From Bacteroidales bacterium (GTDB lineage Bacteria; Bacteroidota; Bacteroidia; Bacteroidales; UBA932), in contig JAFUQW010000099.1 of NCBI GenBank assembly GCA_017472115.1, positions 1-5,289 of the forward strand: a stretch of 5,289 nucleotides of DNA, read 5' to 3'. Shown here in pieces: positions 1 through 5,289 of this stretch. A program made the position numbers and the translations under genes. Position 1 is the first letter of the stretch. Every line of letters begins with the position of its first letter. Below the pieces are notes generated by a model, which saw only the letters and a program-made list of their open reading frames with translations, was not told the origin of the DNA and made no database searches.

Positions 1-231
1 GATGTAGAAATACCTTCCGCCGTTGTCCATAGGGACATTATTGTAGCGGTAGCGTGTTATTCTTCTGAATTTGGCGTCTTTATAGAAGGAATAGCCTCCG
101 GCTGTGTTGGATATCAGCGAAAAGAAATCCTCGTTGCCGAGATAATTGATCCATGGCCAAGGTGTCTTGGGGGCGGTGATGACATATTCGCGGGATGAGT
201 CATCGAAATGTCCGAAAGTTCTGTCTGTCAT
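1..231 (-). CDS. GH94 cellobiose/cellodextrin phosphorylase-type protein, N-terminal part (runs off left edge)
   Basis: This is the first 77 codons of a longer minus-strand gene; the open frame reaches base 1 without a stop. The residues [16 protein letters not shown] (about 21-36), [10 protein letters not shown] (41-50) and [10 protein letters not shown] (56-65) are the strongly conserved N-terminal beta-sandwich segment of GH94 (old glycosyltransferase family 36) phosphorylases. Full-length members are usually about 800 residues, so only about a tenth is seen. GH94 enzymes cleave beta-linked disaccharides or oligosaccharides with phosphate, giving a sugar 1-phosphate and a shortened sugar, and normally act in the cytoplasm; no signal peptide is visible here, in agreement. 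The catalytic (alpha/alpha)6 domain lies outside the window, so the exact substrate (cellobiose, cellodextrin, chitobiose, laminaribiose) cannot be read; cellobiose is the best guess from the N-terminus. The ATG at 229-231 is the only start close to a -7 element. It is divergent from the GH3 gene, which suggests joint use of beta-linked oligosaccharides. Confidence 0.9.
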   Translation of the reverse strand, partial: MTDRTFGHFDDSSREYVITAPKTPWPWINYLGNEDFFSLISNTAGGYSFYKDAKFRRITRYRYNNVPMDNGGRYFYI

Positions 232-248
232 AGTGTAATCAGTTTAAA

Positions 249-256
249 CAAACTTA
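249..256 (-). promoter_or_regulatory. -7 element (TAAGTTTG) of the GH94 gene
   Basis: Read on the minus strand the bases are TAAGTTTG, an exact match to the Bacteroidota -7 consensus TAnnTTTG, ending 17 bases before the GH94 start codon. That would give a leader of roughly a dozen bases. No TTTG is present at the expected -33 distance; that place is occupied by the opposite promoter's -7 element. Confidence 0.55.
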
Positions 257-278
257 CATAAAAATCGTTTATTTTCCG

Positions 279-286
279 TAAGTTTG
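279..286 (+). promoter_or_regulatory. -7 element (TAAGTTTG) of the GH3 gene
   Basis: TAAGTTTG matches the Bacteroidota -7 consensus TAnnTTTG exactly and ends 20 bases before the GH3 ATG. It is preceded by CCG, giving the extended form CCGTAAGTTTG that resembles CGTACCTTTG in front of the tRNA gene. No clear TTTG -33 box is seen; bases 255-258 (TACA) hold that place. Confidence 0.6.
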
Positions 287-306
287 TACGGATAATATCA
301 ATATTT

Positions 307-2652
307 ATGAAAAAACTATTATTTCCTCTGCTTATTGCCCTTATGACATCATGTTCAGAATCCCTTCCGCTTTATAAAGACCCTTCTGCTACTCCTCCTG
401 AGCGTACTGAAGATCTGTTGAAAAGGATGACCCTCGAAGAGAAGGTCCAGCAGCTCCGTTGTGTGTGGTGGGGTCGCCAGTCTCTCTACAATGAGGCCGG
501 AGAACTGGACTGGGACAAGATGGCCGAGAGGTTCGGAGACGGTCTCGGTCAGTGGGGAAGAATCAGCGAGAACCAGACTCCGACTTATTCGCAGGACATG
601 TTCATGACCATCGAAGAGTCCGTCAGGCTCAACAATATGATTCAGAAATGGTTTGTTGACAGCACGCGTCTCGGTATTCCTGTAATCATTCATGAAGAGG
701 GACTTCATGGACATGCCGCGAAGGGCGCTACCCATTTCCCGATGCCGATCGGACTTGCTTCTTCGTGGGATGAGGAACTTTTCCATGAAGTATATACCGT
801 GGTGGCCAAGGAAATACGTGCCCGTGGCGGTCATCAGGTGCTTGCGCCTGTTCTCGATATTGTACGTGATCCGCGCTGGGGACGTACGGAGGAGACAATG
901 GGAGAGGATCCGTACCTGAACGGCCGTCTGGGCATAGCTCAGGTCAAGGCATATCAGGGCGAAACCGGTCCGGACGGGGAAATCGGTCCTGACCACGTCA
1001 GTGCGACGCTGAAGCATTTCGGAGTCCATGGTCAGAGTGAGGGAGGAAGCAATGTGGGGCCGAGCTTCGTAGATGAGAATTATGCTCTCGAGACCTTCCT
1101 TCGTCCGTTCAGAATGGCCTTTGACGAAGCTCATCCGCATAATGTGATGATAACTTACAACGAACTGTGGGGAGTTCCTTCTCATACCAACCGTCATCTT
1201 GTGACAGATATCCTTCGTGACAAGATGGGATTTGACGGGGTGGTGGTATCAGACTATGCCGGAGTTGAGGATGCCTTGATGATAAATATCGTGTCAGAGC
1301 CGAAGGAGGCAGCTTATCTGGCTTTTGAAGCCGGAGTGGAAGTGGAGCTTCCTGAGGGTGCTACCTATGGCAATCTTGTGGAGCTCGTGCGGGAAGGCAG
1401 GATAAAGGAATCCGCCATCGACGATGCTGTGCGTCATGTCCTGCTCGAGAAGTTCCGTCTCGGCATATTTGAAGATCCTTATATCGATCTTGAAGAGGCC
1501 CTTTCCAAGATAGCGACACCGGAACATCGACGACTGGCCTACAAGGCGGCTGCGGAATCGATGGTTCTGCTGCAGAACCGCGACGGCGTGCTTCCTTTCG
1601 ACGAGTCGGAGATAAAGACGATTGCGGTGATCGGCCCGAATGCCAAGGTCGCAAGACTCGGAGGCTATACCGGTCAGCCGATATCTCCTGTGTCTGTGTA
1701 TGATGCTGTAAAAACCGGATATGGTGACAAGATGAATGTTATCTATGCGGAAGGATGCAGGATGACTGTGCCTTCGCAGTGGTCCGAGACCAATCCCGAC
1801 AGACTTCTTCCTGCTCCTGAAAGCGTGAACCGTCCGTTGGTCGAAGAAGCTGTCAGAGTTGCCCGCAAGGCTGATGCAGTCATCCTTTGCCTTGGGTCGG
1901 AAGAGGCGATAGCACGTGAGGGATATAATTCAATGGTGCCGGGCGATACCCCGAGTCTTGAGCTCTTCGGCATGCAGAACGAACTTGCAGAGCGCATCGC
2001 TGCCCTTGGAAAGCCGACCTGTGCCCTTATCATAACCGGTTCGCCGAATAACATATCCCGTGTGGCTGCGGCTGTTCCTTCAGTCCTTCAGTGCTGGTTT
2101 CCGGGAGAAGAAGGAGGAAATGCTATTGTCGATGCGGTGTTCGGAAAGATCAATCCGTCAGGCAAGCTGACGATAAGCATACCTCGCAGCGCAGGTCACG
2201 TTCCTGCATATTACTCCTACAAGAGAGCGTCGCGACGCGGTTATACCATAGGTCAGGACATAACCCCTCTCTATCCTTTCGGATTCGGTCTCAGCTACAC
2301 TTCTTTTGAATATTCGGGGCTGCGTCTGAGTGCTTCAGAGATGCCGGTTGACGGGTCTGTGGAGGTCATGGTGGATGTGACCAACACCGGAACGCGCGCC
2401 GGAGACGAGATTGTTCAGATGTATATACGTGACGATATCAGTTCCGTATCACGTCCGGTCAAGGAACTGCGCGGATTCGAGCGCATAAGTCTTGAGCCAG
2501 GGGAGACAAAGACCGTGCGTTTCGTGATAGATTCGTCGTCTTTGGAATTCTATGATACGTCTTTGGAACTGGTTGTCGAGCCGGGCACCTTCACCGTGAT
2601 GGTCGGACCTTCTTCTGCCGAGAACGAGTCAGTGACATTGCTTGTCAAGTGA
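307..2652 (+). CDS. GH3 family beta-glycosidase (beta-glucosidase or beta-xylosidase), probable lipoprotein
   Basis: Glycoside hydrolase family 3, removing sugars from the non-reducing end of beta-linked oligosaccharides with retention. Residues 1-15 form a short basic then hydrophobic leader ending in LMTSC, a plausible though not perfect lipobox with lipidated Cys15. The N-terminal TIM-barrel domain covers about 35-390: HEEGLHG (129-135), RDPRWGR (187-193), GEDPYL (199-204), KHFGVHG (236-242), TYNELWGVP (283-291) and VVVSDY (312-317) with Asp316 as the expected nucleophile. The GH3 C-terminal domain starts near 410 (AAAESMVLLQNRDGVLPF) and carries the acid/base, for which Glu538 in AREGY is a candidate I cannot prove. 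A fibronectin-III-like domain (about 685-775, with RPVKELRGFERI) closes the protein. Length of 781 is normal for this layout. Glu131, where beta-glucosidases usually have Asp, resembles the HEE(A/C)LHG of beta-xylosidases; the GH94 neighbour instead suggests glucan-type substrates. Specificity therefore stays open. Start chosen for the signal peptide and the promoter just upstream. Confidence 0.95.
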   Translation: MKKLLFPLLIALMTSCSESLPLYKDPSATPPERTEDLLKRMTLEEKVQQLRCVWWGRQSLYNEAGELDWDKMAERFGDGLGQWGRISENQTPTYSQDMFMTIEESVRLNNMIQKWFVDSTRLGIPVIIHEEGLHGHAAKGATHFPMPIGLASSWDEELFHEVYTVVAKEIRARGGHQVLAPVLDIVRDPRWGRTEETMGEDPYLNGRLGIAQVKAYQGETGPDGEIGPDHVSATLKHFGVHGQSEGGSNVGPSFVDENYALETFLRPFRMAFDEAHPHNVMITYNELWGVPSHTNRHLVTDILRDKMGFDGVVVSDYAGVEDALMINIVSEPKEAAYLAFEAGVEVELPEGATYGNLVELVREGRIKESAIDDAVRHVLLEKFRLGIFEDPYIDLEEALSKIATPEHRRLAYKAAAESMVLLQNRDGVLPFDESEIKTIAVIGPNAKVARLGGYTGQPISPVSVYDAVKTGYGDKMNVIYAEGCRMTVPSQWSETNPDRLLPAPESVNRPLVEEAVRVARKADAVILCLGSEEAIAREGYNSMVPGDTPSLELFGMQNELAERIAALGKPTCALIITGSPNNISRVAAAVPSVLQCWFPGEEGGNAIVDAVFGKINPSGKLTISIPRSAGHVPAYYSYKRASRRGYTIGQDITPLYPFGFGLSYTSFEYSGLRLSASEMPVDGSVEVMVDVTNTGTRAGDEIVQMYIRDDISSVSRPVKELRGFERISLEPGETKTVRFVIDSSSLEFYDTSLELVVEPGTFTVMVGPSSAENESVTLLVK

Positions 2653-2654
2653 TG

Positions 2655-3194
2655 CTATCTCTTGGTGGTGATCATTATGACACCGTTTGCTCCTCTTGTT
2701 CCGTAAATCGAAGCGGAGCCGTCCTTCAGCACTTCCACAGACCTGACTTCGAGAGGGTTGATGTGGTCAATATTATCGGTTTCAATTCCATCGACAAGGA
2801 AAAGGGGCTCGGTTGATCCGTAAAATGAGTTCGCACCTCGGATCTGGTATCTGTATCCGTCCCCTTCCTGAAATACGGTCAGGCCGGGAACCTTGCCCAT
2901 AAGGTATTCGGCAATGTTGCTGCATGATCCGATGGCGTCATCATCGACGGTCACCTTTGAAACTGATGAGCTGAGATGGCGGCGCTTCACGGTTCCGTAA
3001 CCGATGTTGACTTCTTCGTCCAAGTAGCTTGCCATCTTCAGGGAGTCCATGATGGCCTGTTCGAGCTTTCTGGCTTCTCTCCTTGCCTCTCTCTTGGCTT
3101 TGCGGGCTTCTTTGCCGGTAGTCTGAGCGGACAATGCCGCTGCAGTGAGCGTCAGCATCATCATCAAGATGAATGTTCTTCTGAAATTCTTCAT
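2655..3194 (-). CDS. Small secreted TonB-receptor plug-domain protein without beta-barrel
   Basis: A 179-residue protein. Residues 1-23 are a signal peptide (basic start, long hydrophobic core, LSA before Gln24), so it is exported. Residues 27-50 are a highly charged Lys/Arg/Glu/Ala helix that may form a coiled coil. From about 60 to 178 the protein is a TonB-dependent receptor plug domain of the SusC/RagA kind: EEVNIGYGTVKRRHLSSSVS at 60-79 lies where the TonB box and plug start, then YQIRGANSF (116-124), LFLVDGIE (131-138), VEVLKDGSASIYGTRGANG (153-171) and a final ITTKR. In SusC proteins a 22-strand barrel of 700 or more residues follows this point; here a TAG stop comes at once. The usual N-terminal carboxypeptidase-regulatory-like domain is also absent. 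It could be a dedicated periplasmic plug protein that binds TonB or a partner, or the intact head of a truncated receptor. No TonB, SusD or barrel gene is in the window. The frame is clean with no internal stops. Function unknown. Confidence 0.88.
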   Translation of the reverse strand: MKNFRRTFILMMMLTLTAAALSAQTTGKEARKAKREARREARKLEQAIMDSLKMASYLDEEVNIGYGTVKRRHLSSSVSKVTVDDDAIGSCSNIAEYLMGKVPGLTVFQEGDGYRYQIRGANSFYGSTEPLFLVDGIETDNIDHINPLEVRSVEVLKDGSASIYGTRGANGVIMITTKR

Positions 3195-3334
3195 AGTTTA
3201 AGAAACAGTTTAAATCTTCCACGAAAAAAATCATTTGTTGAAACTGCTGTAATCTCATCAATTATCCTGCTCATGAAACAGAATTGACAGCCTCAAAGAC
3301 TTTGATGATAAAAAATAAACAGTTTCGGATGCGG

Positions 3335-4039
3335 CTAATTTTTCAGATAGTATGTGATTGATGTCACTACTCGCACCTTTTTTATATAAGGGGTGTTGCT
3401 GTCGCGGTTTTCGATGGTGAACGTGCCCTGATTGGCAGTTTTGATCTTGCCGAGTCTGCTGCCTGAATCCTTGGCGAATTTCTCAGCAGCCTCACGTGCA
3501 TTTTGAGTCGCCTCCTCGATCATCTCCGGCTTGATGTCATTCAGACCTTCATATCTGAATTCAACAGGGTTCTCCCACTCGTTGCCTCCGATCACAAGTC
3601 CTTTCTTAAGGAGCTCGGACTGCTTGGACATGAGAGCCAGGACTGCATCAGGATTGTCTGTACAGACTGTGATGACATTCTTTGCTATGTAGCGGAAAGC
3701 CCTGTCGTTGCTTCCGTATTCACTTGCAAACTTGTCGGAAATGACAGGAACCGCAACCGTAATTTCGGAGGCTTTGATTCCTCCTGACTCAAGAAAGGCC
3801 GTGATGATGCTGTTGTATCTGCCGGTCTGTTCATATACTGATGTTATGTCGTCGGACATGACCCTATAGACTATCGGCCAGATGACCTTGTCGGCCTTGA
3901 CCTCTTTTTCGCACAGTCCCTTGACATTTACAGTCCGGTCAAATGATCTGTAATCCTTTACCGCCTTAGGAATCATGATTCCCAGAATTATGAGACCTGT
4001 CATTATGAACAGGCCGCTGTAGAATTTACCTTTGTCCAT
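3335..4039 (-). CDS. SIMPL domain (DUF541, YggE-like) membrane-anchored protein
   Basis: A 234-residue protein. Residues 7-27 form one hydrophobic segment after MDKGK, with no clear cleavage site, so it is probably a membrane anchor with the rest in the periplasm. Residues about 35-232 match the SIMPL/DUF541 fold: the opening RTVNVKGLCEKEVKADKV (35-52), a helix with LESGGIKASEIT (83-94) of the form typically followed by a beta strand, a middle segment with RYIAKNVITVCTDN (116-129), LKKGLVIGGNEWENPVEFRY (144-163), the helix ATQNAREAAEKFAKDSGSRLGKI (within 177-199), and the closing strand VRVVTSITYYL. This family includes E. coli YggE (linked to oxidative stress) and Brucella BP26; the molecular role is not established. 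The length and single anchor are usual for the Bacteroidota members. The plug-protein gene follows on the same strand after 140 bp with no clear promoter of its own, so cotranscription is possible but unproven. The ATG is chosen because it precedes the membrane segment directly. Confidence 0.87.
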   Translation of the reverse strand: MDKGKFYSGLFIMTGLIILGIMIPKAVKDYRSFDRTVNVKGLCEKEVKADKVIWPIVYRVMSDDITSVYEQTGRYNSIITAFLESGGIKASEITVAVPVISDKFASEYGSNDRAFRYIAKNVITVCTDNPDAVLALMSKQSELLKKGLVIGGNEWENPVEFRYEGLNDIKPEMIEEATQNAREAAEKFAKDSGSRLGKIKTANQGTFTIENRDSNTPYIKKVRVVTSITYYLKN

Positions 4040-4088
4040 AGTCTTGACTTTTAGAAACTTTATGACTTCTATGTTGTCTTATGTCTTT

Positions 4089-4120
4089 CAAATGTCGCAA
4101 TAAAAAACCGCAACTGCAAA
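4089..4120 (-). promoter_or_regulatory. Candidate promoter of the SIMPL-domain gene
   Basis: On the minus strand, TTTG (4117-4120) is followed after 20 bases by GACATTTG (4089-4096), which matches TAnnTTTG except for its first base. The centre-to-centre spacing of 26 bp fits the Bacteroidota -33/-7 arrangement. The start codon is 49 bases further on, implying a leader of about 40 bases. The -7 mismatch keeps confidence moderate. Confidence 0.42.
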
Positions 4121-4265
4121 AATTCTGCTATACAGTCATCTGAACGGTTACTTTTTTAGGGTGTGCATTGTGTCTGATGTGCCGAGACGAGGTTGATGCA
4201 GAATGGACTACGAAAGGTCTTTATTGAAAGAATTTTAAAGTTTTTGTGAAATTTTTACAAAAAAG

Positions 4266-4296
4266 TTTGGAAGTTTAAAAAATGTTCGTACCTTTG
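4266..4296 (+). promoter_or_regulatory. Bacteroidota-type promoter of tRNA-Gly
   Basis: TTTG (4266-4269), 19 bases of A/T-rich spacer, then TACCTTTG (4289-4296) match the -33 and -7 consensus elements exactly with normal spacing. Transcription would start near 4300, giving a leader of about 40 bases to be removed by RNase P before the tRNA. The best-supported promoter in the window; an A/T-rich stretch (about 4230-4265) lies just upstream and could act as an UP-like element. Confidence 0.8.
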
Positions 4297-4338
4297 CAAT
4301 CCCATTCGGAAAACATACAGAAAAATCCGAAGGAATCT

Positions 4339-4414
4339 GCGGAAATAGCTCAGTTGGTAGAGCACAACCTTGCCAAGGTTGGGGTCGCGAGTTCGAGTCT
4401 CGTTTTCCGCTCCA
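4339..4414 (+). tRNA. tRNA-Gly (anticodon GCC), CCA encoded
   Basis: A complete 76-base cloverleaf decoding GGC and GGU glycine codons. Acceptor stem GCGGAAA (4339-4345) pairs with TTTCCGC (4404-4410), followed by discriminator T and a genomic CCA (4412-4414). D stem GCTC/GAGC (4348-4351, 4360-4363) with loop AGTTGGTA. Anticodon stem CAACC/GGTTG (4365-4369, 4377-4381) with loop TTGCCAA and anticodon GCC at 4372-4374. Five-base variable loop, then T stem GCGAG/CTCGT (4387-4391, 4399-4403, one G-U pair) with loop TTCGAGT. All arms pair, so the gene looks functional. It stands alone, with its own promoter upstream and hairpins downstream. Confidence 0.97.
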
Positions 4415-4418
4415 GAAG

Positions 4419-4446
4419 AGGTCGCTTAGATGCGGCCTTAAATTTT
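4419..4446 (+). terminator. First hairpin downstream of the tRNA (weak terminator or processing hairpin)
   Basis: AGGTCGC (4419-4425) pairs with GCGGCCT (4432-4438), including one U-G pair, around a six-base loop, and is followed by TTAAATTTT. The U tract is broken by three A residues, so termination may be partial. It begins four bases after the CCA and could also guide 3' end trimming of the tRNA. Confidence 0.5.
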
Positions 4447-4478
4447 GAAATCACCCGACGGGGTTCAATTATATGCAG

Positions 4479-4510
4479 GTCGTCCTTTACTAAGGCGACT
4501 TTTTCTGTTT
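4479..4510 (+). terminator. Intrinsic terminator downstream of tRNA-Gly
   Basis: GTCG-T-CCTT (4479-4487, single bulged T4483) pairs with AAGGCGAC (4492-4499) around loop TACT and runs straight into TTTTTCTGTTTT. This is a good rho-independent terminator for plus-strand transcription and lies just before the stop of the converging alkyltransferase gene. On the minus strand the hairpin is not followed by a U tract, so it is not an obvious terminator for that gene. Confidence 0.75.
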
Positions 4511-4518
4511 TCATGGGG

Positions 4519-5175
4519 CTACCCGCCTGTGAGTTCGCGGATGATGAGACTGCGCTTGAGGTCTTTTCCTAATGAATATTCGCCGAAATCCGTTGCGGGA
4601 TCTTTCAGGATGCTTGTCAGGCAGAGGTCGTCTCCTTTGAATATGGTGTATTCCGCCTTCTTCCGTATCGCGGATATTCTGTCTATCGTCTCTTTGGGAA
4701 TGACCATGTGGCATGGGATGATCACCGAAACGGGATTGAGTCCGATTGCATGGGCCACGGCCCTTACTCCGGCCTTGTTGCTGCACAGCTCCGCGAAATC
4801 GGTATAGCATATCAGGCCCGGAGCCGTCTTGTCAGCGTTTACCTGTCTCTGACTGTCATCCTCGGGCTTGCCGTGCGTCAGCTCCCAGAGCTTCCGCCAT
4901 ACCCTCTTCTGGAAATCAGTGCCGAATAGCATGAGGTCGTCCCATCGGATTTCCTGACGCAGTTTCCATACCTCTTCGAATCCTACGGTCGTTGCCGTTA
5001 TCTCTTCCCGATATAAGGTTCTGGATCCGCCTTTTCTCCCCTTTGTCCCGGACTGGACGGCGGGAGCGGCAAGTCTGGCAGAAATATCGGCCAGCATCCT
5101 GTAGTCTGTAGATATTGCGGCTATCTTTCCGTCAATGCGGACGACAACCCATTTCCGGTCTGTTTCCATAATCAT
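4519..5175 (-). CDS. Methylated-DNA--protein-cysteine S-methyltransferase (MGMT/Ogt family), variant
   Basis: A 218-residue O6-alkylguanine-DNA alkyltransferase, which moves an alkyl group from damaged guanine to its own cysteine in a one-shot repair. The catalytic domain starts at TDFQKRVWRKLWEL (86-99). The helix-turn-helix region CSNKAGVRAVAHAIGLNP (131-148) keeps the DNA-intercalating Arg138 and the conserved Asn147. The active site is IPCHMVIP (153-160) with Cys155; the family normally has PCHRV, so Met157 replaces Arg. The usual C-terminal helix is seen at GEYSLGKDLKRSLIIREL (198-215). Compared with E. coli Ogt as I recall it, about 17 extra residues sit between HG (101-102) and YTDFAEL, and about 30 between PCHMVI and GEYSLG. 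The first 75 residues are not an Ada-type metal-binding domain and are unrecognised. Cytoplasmic; no signal peptide. A second in-frame ATG two codons downstream (5167-5169) is an equally possible start. The gene stands alone, convergent with the tRNA-Gly gene. Confidence 0.88.
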   Translation of the reverse strand: MIMETDRKWVVVRIDGKIAAISTDYRMLADISARLAAPAVQSGTKGRKGGSRTLYREEITATTVGFEEVWKLRQEIRWDDLMLFGTDFQKRVWRKLWELTHGKPEDDSQRQVNADKTAPGLICYTDFAELCSNKAGVRAVAHAIGLNPVSVIIPCHMVIPKETIDRISAIRKKAEYTIFKGDDLCLTSILKDPATDFGEYSLGKDLKRSLIIRELTGG

Positions 5176-5236
5176 AACTCTTGATCATATGCTACTTCAA
5201 GATCCTTCCCTCCCTTGCTTCTCGTCCCGCAACCCT

Positions 5237-5244
5237 CAAATATA
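5237..5244 (-). promoter_or_regulatory. Candidate -7 element (TATATTTG) upstream of the alkyltransferase gene
   Basis: Minus-strand bases TATATTTG match TAnnTTTG exactly, 61 bases before the start codon. There is no TTTG at the proper -33 distance. A second near match, CGTAAGTTTT (5247-5256), lies just upstream and shares TCCGTAAGTTT with the GH3 promoter, so the true -7 could be either. The remaining bases of 5176-5289 show no gene; GGATATAATCC (5256-5266) is a small palindrome. Confidence 0.42.
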
Positions 5245-5289
5245 CAAAAACTTACGGATATAATCCATATATGTTTCCAAAATATGTAC

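Larger units (their letters stand above)
248..287. repeat. 10-bp perfect inverted repeat with 20-bp spacer between divergent genes
   Basis: The left arm ACAAACTTAC (248-257) and the right arm GTAAGTTTGT (278-287) are exact reverse complements. Arm centres are 30 bp apart, about three helical turns. Each arm contains a TAAGTTTG -7 element pointing to its own gene, so the symmetry may simply be two matching promoters; a regulator binding both arms is an alternative that the sequence does not decide. Confidence 0.6.

Noticed and set aside
355..1197. Long 280-codon minus-strand open frame inside the GH3 gene
   Set aside because: It lies fully antisense to conserved GH3 catalytic motifs, shows no recognisable domain or signal, and has no promoter; it is a by-product of the codon use of the real gene.
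2655..3194. Frameshift hiding a barrel downstream of the plug domain
   Set aside because: The DNA beyond the stop is the 3' end of the intact GH3 gene on the other strand, so no barrel-coding sequence is left there.
3293..3305. Palindrome TCAAAGACTTTGA as a terminator for the SIMPL gene
   Set aside because: The loop would be a single base and no U tract follows on the minus strand; the T-rich run comes before it, not after.
4339..4414. tRNA-Gly as an integration site of a mobile element
   Set aside because: No repeat of the tRNA 3' end and no integrase gene is seen in the window.
4453..4467. ACCC/GGGT hairpin as a terminator of the alkyltransferase gene on the minus strand
   Set aside because: The stem is only about four base pairs and what follows is not a continuous U tract.
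4282..4572. Plus-strand open frame running through the tRNA-Gly gene
   Set aside because: It overlaps a fully folded tRNA and its terminators, and the translation has no protein-like conserved segment.
4445..4934. Plus-strand open frames opposite the alkyltransferase gene
   Set aside because: They are antisense to a protein with clear MGMT motifs and have no features of their own.

Overview
The window looks like chromosome of a member of the Bacteroidota, most likely the order Bacteroidales; I cannot name the genus. Three things point there. The upstream regions carry the Bacteroidota -7 motif TAnnTTTG, once with a well-spaced -33 TTTG. Start codons follow A/T-rich leaders without clear Shine-Dalgarno sequences. 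One gene encodes a plug domain with SusC/RagA-type signatures. Base composition is moderate and even across the genes, and I see no insertion sequence, integrase, CRISPR array or phage gene.

Left part (1-2652): a carbohydrate locus with two divergent genes. On the minus strand is the first 77 codons of a GH94 cellobiose/cellodextrin phosphorylase-type enzyme, which runs off the left edge. On the plus strand is a complete 781-residue GH3 glycosidase with a probable lipoprotein signal. The 75-bp gap between them holds a perfect 10-bp inverted repeat, and each arm contains a TAAGTTTG -7 element facing its own gene. The expected -33 position of each promoter falls on the -7 of the other, so the two promoters may compete or share control. 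A plausible division of labour is that GH3 trims oligosaccharides outside the cytoplasm and GH94 phosphorolyses imported disaccharide inside, but the GH3 substrate motif looks more xylosidase-like than glucosidase-like.

Middle part (2655-4039): two minus-strand genes. The first encodes a small secreted protein that is only a TonB-receptor plug domain preceded by a charged helix, with no beta-barrel; its stop lies 2 bp from the GH3 stop. Upstream of it is a membrane-anchored SIMPL (DUF541, YggE-like) protein with its own candidate promoter.

Right part (4040-5289): a tRNA-Gly(GCC) gene on the plus strand with a near-textbook Bacteroidota promoter, an encoded CCA and two hairpins downstream, the second a good intrinsic terminator. 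Converging on it is a minus-strand O6-alkylguanine-DNA alkyltransferase (MGMT/Ogt family) with intact PCH active site but PCHMV instead of PCHRV and two insertions. Its upstream region fills the last 114 bp.

Most of the window is ordinary housekeeping and carbohydrate-use content. The most unusual items are the barrel-less plug protein, the mirrored divergent promoters and the modified alkyltransferase.
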